A stretch of DNA of 64,000 nt from Buddleja alternifolia (lineage: Eukaryota; Streptophyta; Magnoliopsida; Lamiales; Scrophulariaceae). The DNA is taken from assembly GCA_019426215.1 (NCBI GenBank), contig CM033406.1, forward strand, positions 4,913,001-4,977,000, in the 5' to 3' direction. Shown in pieces: positions 60,641-64,000 of this stretch. The notes beneath the pieces were generated by a model, which made no database searches, was not told the origin of the DNA, and saw nothing but the letters and a program-made list of their open reading frames with translations. A program made the translations under genes and the position numbers. Position 1 is the first letter of the stretch, and each line of letters begins with the position of its first letter.

Positions 60641-60708
60641 AGACTTCAGGGTCTATTCAACCCCCTCTCCCTTCTAGACCCTTTAGTATGCCACTTGGGA
60701 CCAACAAG

Positions 60709-60720
60709 TGGTATCAGAGC
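60709..60720 (+). promoter_or_regulatory. Copia-3 primer-binding site
   Basis: TGGTATCAGAGC, complementary to the 3' end of initiator tRNA-Met, 2 nt after the LTR end. Confidence 0.9.
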
Positions 60721-60803
60721 GGTTAAAGTTGAAATTTTGAAATCTCCAAGTGTAACAGCATGTTTAGATCCTCTTTTAAATATAGTTGCTTTAAATCTTA
60801 TTT

Positions 60804-61866
60804 ATGGCATTTTCTAAAGTTTCTAAGTTGACCGAGTCAAACTATGACACATGGAAAATCAAAGCATTTACATATCTCTGTTCATGTGATGATGACATGT
60901 GCGATATTATCTCAGATGGGCCAATCAAAATATATAAGGTTGTCACTAGAGCACCTGGAGCCACGGAAGACACTCTGGATGGTTACGTGGAAAAGCCAAA
61001 ACAAGAATGGTCTCCAGATGAGCGTCGAAGAGCAAATTTGGACAACGTTGGTCGTAATGCTCTATATACAGCTATCGGTGATAATGACAACTTATTCAAC
61101 AAGATTAAGTCATGCAACACTACTAAGAAAATTTGGGATAAGTTAGCCATAATTTGTGGTGGTTCAGCTCAGATTAAAGAGAATAAGCTTTCCATTGCCA
61201 AGGAAAGGTTTAACAGTTTCAAGATGCTGCCTAATGAGACGTTAGAACAATTGGATATAAGATTCACATTTCTTACTACAGAATTAACATCTTTGGGTAT
61301 GGATCTACATAATCGGGAAATGGTGGTTAAAATTTTTAGAAGTCTACCTAGTAGATTTTTGATGAAAACAACAGCTATGAGAGAATCGAACAATTTGGAT
61401 AATTTAACTCCAGAAGACGCCTTTTCAGAGCTTAAAGCATTTGAATTTGAGTTGAATTCAACTAGTGATGTAGTAAGCAGTCCAGTGATTGAGTCTGGAG
61501 CGCTCATAGCATCAATCAAGGGTAAATCGGGTAATAAAGGAAAAGTTTCAGATATCAGTGAGGATGAGGAACTAGAGCTTCTAAATAGATTCAGAAAATT
61601 CTTGAGATATGAAAAGAAAGGAAATAATCCTAAGCATCAAGGACAAAATTCATATCAAGCATCTGCTCCAATACAACAACAGTATCAAGCGCCTCAATAT
61701 TCTGCACCTTCTCCTTCAGCGCCTGTTCAGTACCAAGCGTCTACTCAAAATCTCTCAGCGCCAGTGGTCTGAAAACTATACAATGCAAGGTTAACAAATG
61801 AACAAAAGATAAAACTAATCTTTGTTATAATTGCAGGAAACCAGGGCACTGCCAGGTAAATTGCCC
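60804..61866 (+). pseudogene. Copia-3 gag and nucleocapsid
   Basis: The open frame 60804-61772 encodes a 322-residue copia gag: N-terminal S-N-Y-D-T-W-K-I-K, central K-I-W-D-K-L and E-T-L-E-Q-L motifs (UBN2-type), then a Gln/Pro/Ala-rich tail. It ends at TGA, and a frameshift separates it from the zinc knuckle at 61823-61864 (C-x2-C-x4-H-x4-C). Gag would form the particle, and the knuckle would bind the RNA. Many codons use the otherwise rare GCG and CGT, giving a repeated AAGCG word. Confidence 0.85.
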
Positions 61867-62154
61867 TTATCCAAACGTATCCAAGCCCTCAAGGTAGGAT
61901 TACGTCGATAGAAACCAATTCAGGAACAACCTTTGTCAACAAGGCTTGCTACCAAATTGAGGATATTATTATACACCCAAACAACACACACAACACAATG
62001 TGAAACCCAAGAAGGCCAGTATTCCTACAATGAAGACTAGGCAAGTATGGGTTCCTAAAGTTCTAATTCAAACTAACAATGCTACTAATGTTGAAGGACC
62101 CAAGCAACACTGGGTACCTAAACAAAAATAGAACTTCCCTTTTGATTATAGGTA

Positions 62155-63954
62155 CCTAGAGTTAGAGCCAATACATCTGTTTGGTACTTCAATAGTGGAT
62201 TGTCAAGGCCCATGACAGATTCCAAGGATCTTTTGATCAGCTATCTAGCTGCCAATGGTCCTCAGGTTGTATTTAGTGACAACACCAATGGTAAAATCAA
62301 AGGTATAGGTACTGTGCATAGGGGGAACATCATGATAAGTGATGTTTATTATGTTGAGGGTCTAAAGCACAATTTATTAAGCATAAGTCAATTTTGTGAT
62401 AAAGGCTTTGAAGTCATATTCTCAAGCGACTGTTGCTATATAAATGATGCTAAGACTAAGTCTACTAAATTAAAAGGTAAAAGAGCAAACAATTTACATT
62501 TGGTAGATTGGGGTTCAACACTTGATAACAACCCAACATGTTTTGTTGCTATAAATGAATCTAAAACGAGTTGGTTATGGCATAGAAAAATAAATCACCT
62601 CAACTTTAAGACAATCTCTCAGCTTATAAATCTAAATCTTGTAGAGGGATTACCAAAAGGACCATTTCACAAGGATCGCTTTTGTGACGCTTGTCAAATG
62701 AGCAAACAAGTCAAATCATCTTTCAAGAAAAAACCTCATCTATCTACCTCTAGAATACTTGAACTACTTCACATGGATCTGTTTGGACCTGTTCAAACGA
62801 TCAGTGTGAGCGGTAAAAAGTATATTTTGGTGATAGTAGATAATTTCTCTCGATTTACTTGGGTGGAATTTCTTTCATCCAAAGATGAAACATGTGACAA
62901 GTTAACAACGCTTATTCGGCAACTTCAAACATTGAAAAATCTTAAAGTTGCAAGAATAAAAAGCGATCACAGTACTGAGTTTACTAACAAGGTTGTTGAG
63001 AAATTTTGTGCAGAGAACGGAATACATCGTGAGTATTCAGCTCCCAGAACTCCCCAACAAAATGGTGTTGCTGAGCGTCGGAACAAAACGCTCAAGGAAG
63101 CTGCCAGGACAATGTTAGCAGAGTCCAACCTCGCTCCTAGGTTTTGGGCCAAAGCGATCAACACTGCCTGTTACACTCAAAATCGTTGCATGATCAACAA
63201 ACAACATGGGAAAACTCCATATGAACTATGGAAGGGACGTAAGCCAAATGTTTCACACTTTCACGTCTTTGGTTCTAAATGTTTTATGCATAACAATGGA
63301 TCCCAAAGCCTAAAGACATTTGATCCTAAAGCGGATGAGGAATCTTTCTAGGCTACGCCAAGAATGGAAAGAATTTTCGCATCTTAAACAAGATCAAATC
63401 GAATGTTGAGGAATCTATTCATGTTGTTTGTGATGATGCTAACCAAGAACCAAGTAAGGTTAATATGAATGATGGGAGTTGAATATCTGTGTCATCAAGC
63501 GTCTAAGATTACCATTGATGAAGAAAGTGACAACGATGATGAGATCTTAGTGCCACCTCCTAAGATCACTCGTGAGATTATTTCGGATAACAATGCAAGA
63601 TCTGCTGATGATCATGAAGAGAGTGATCATCAAGAGCAAACAAGAATCAGTGAACTTGAAGCTCCTACGCAAGAGGGTAGTCAAGCGTCTGATTGTCAAG
63701 CGCCTGTTCAACCTCTTAACCCTTTCCAACCAGATAAACTATGGCTGCATGATCATCCACCAGAGCAAATTATTGGAGATATTGAAGCACCTGTTAGGAC
63801 TAGAGCCGCTACATTTAATGAGGCTATGTTCGCAAGCTTTCTATCTCAAATAGAGCCTAAGAAAGTGGATGAAGCGCTAAGTGCTCCAAGTTGGATTGAA
63901 GCCATGCAAGAAGAGCTAAATCAGTTTGAGCGTAGTAAGGTTTGGACGCTATAG
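62155..63954 (+). pseudogene. Copia-3 protease, integrase and start of RT
   Basis: The protease site at 62191-62205 reads N-S-G-L-S where copia enzymes have D-S-G-C-S, so the catalytic Asp is lost. The integrase (62200-63351) keeps a pre-integrase H-H-C-C finger (W-L-W-H-R ... C-D-A-C), an H-M-D-L-F-G first Asp, an I-K-S-D second Asp and N-G-V-A-E-R third residue, so its D-D-E triad looks intact. A frameshift near 63345 follows. The segment 63469-63954 covers the linker and the RT start (S-W-I-E-A-M-Q-E-E-L); a deletion of roughly 15-20 codons near 63950 removes the beginning of the RT fingers. The window ends within RT. Confidence 0.85.
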
Positions 63955-64000
63955 ATGAGAATGGCATTGGGATAAGGAACAAGGCCAGACTAGTAGTTCA

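Larger units (their letters stand above)
55957..60706 (+). repeat. Copia-3 (Sirevirus-like) 5' LTR, 4750 bp
   Basis: Begins TGTTGGTTCCAAGTGG and ends CTTGGGACCAACA, followed by a tRNA-iMet primer-binding site (60709-60720). The outer 75 bp of the two ends are inverted repeats of each other at about 85%, including a GGGGTTGAATA / TATTCAACCCC word typical of Sirevirus LTR ends. 4750 bp is far longer than usual for copia. Much of the second half is an antisense reading frame. The matching 3' LTR would lie off the right edge, so LTR status is inferred from the ends and the primer-binding site. Confidence 0.7.
60707..64000 (+). mobile_element. Copia-3 internal region (Sirevirus-like), cut by window end
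   Basis: A primer-binding site, gag, zinc knuckle, protease, integrase and the first part of the RT region follow the 5' LTR. Gag style and LTR ends fit Sirevirus copia elements. It is inserted in the Copia-2 leader at 55957. RT, RNase H and the 3' LTR are beyond the window. Confidence 0.85.

Noticed and set aside
60709..60720. Possible tRNA gene fragment (TGGTATCAGAGC words also at 55611 and near 51625)
   Set aside because: These are retroelement primer-binding sites complementary to the tRNA-iMet 3' end, each directly next to an LTR.

Overview
This window is AT-rich flowering-plant nuclear DNA, probably from a eudicot (inferred). The evidence is a multi-exon HAK/KUP potassium-transporter gene, Ty1/copia and Ty3/gypsy LTR retrotransposons, CACTA, Mutator-like, hAT-like and Tourist-like DNA elements, and an endogenous pararetrovirus (Caulimoviridae). 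I see no tRNA or rRNA gene, no CRISPR array and no bacterial-style operon. The only host gene I can support is the potassium transporter, minus strand, 9226-16381. Eight exons sum to 2415 nt (804 residues) with every phase matching. It closely resembles plant HAK5 (cluster I, high-affinity K+ uptake).

Layout. 1-7575: decayed copia element (Copia-1) with a CACTA remnant in its integrase and a 1784-bp 3' LTR. 7576-9225: no gene. 9226-16381: HAK5-like gene with small DNA elements in its introns. 16382-17917: promoter and a degenerate three-copy repeat. 17918-20143: Tourist-like MITE split by a solo LTR of the Copia-1 family (17941-19720, TSD TTTTT). 20147-21975: no gene.

21985-39342 is a three-level nest. 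The outermost layer is a Mutator-like element with imperfect terminal inverted repeats and a perfect 9-bp target duplication (AATTTAATA). It encloses an almost genome-length pararetrovirus copy of about 7.5 kb, whose capsid gene is split by a 9309-bp CACTA transposon (24312-33620, TSD CCA). Six viral ORF positions are recognisable, in the order ORF1, ORF2, capsid, movement protein, protease-RT-RNase H, terminal ORF. All the large viral genes carry stops or frameshifts, and the RT active site is altered. The CACTA element keeps a TNP2-type transposase frame with three nonsense codons. It also has a second gene joining a plant transposase (Ptta/En/Spm) region to an Ulp1/C48-type cysteine protease.

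39352-44281: no gene, one MITE and two long poly-G runs. 44282-55956: a second copia element (Copia-2) whose LTR is split by a non-autonomous gypsy element (44392-54064) with gag and protease but no visible polymerase. That gypsy element itself hosts a 951-bp TRIM (50891-51841, TSD AAGTC). 55957-64000: a Sirevirus-like copia element (Copia-3) inserted in the Copia-2 leader. Its first LTR is unusually long (4750 bp) and carries a decayed antisense reading frame of about 2.8 kb. Gag, protease and integrase follow, and the window ends at the start of RT.

The most notable observations are the virus-in-MULE nest, the capsid-before-movement-protein gene order with an unrecognised terminal ORF, and the antisense frame in the Sirevirus LTR.
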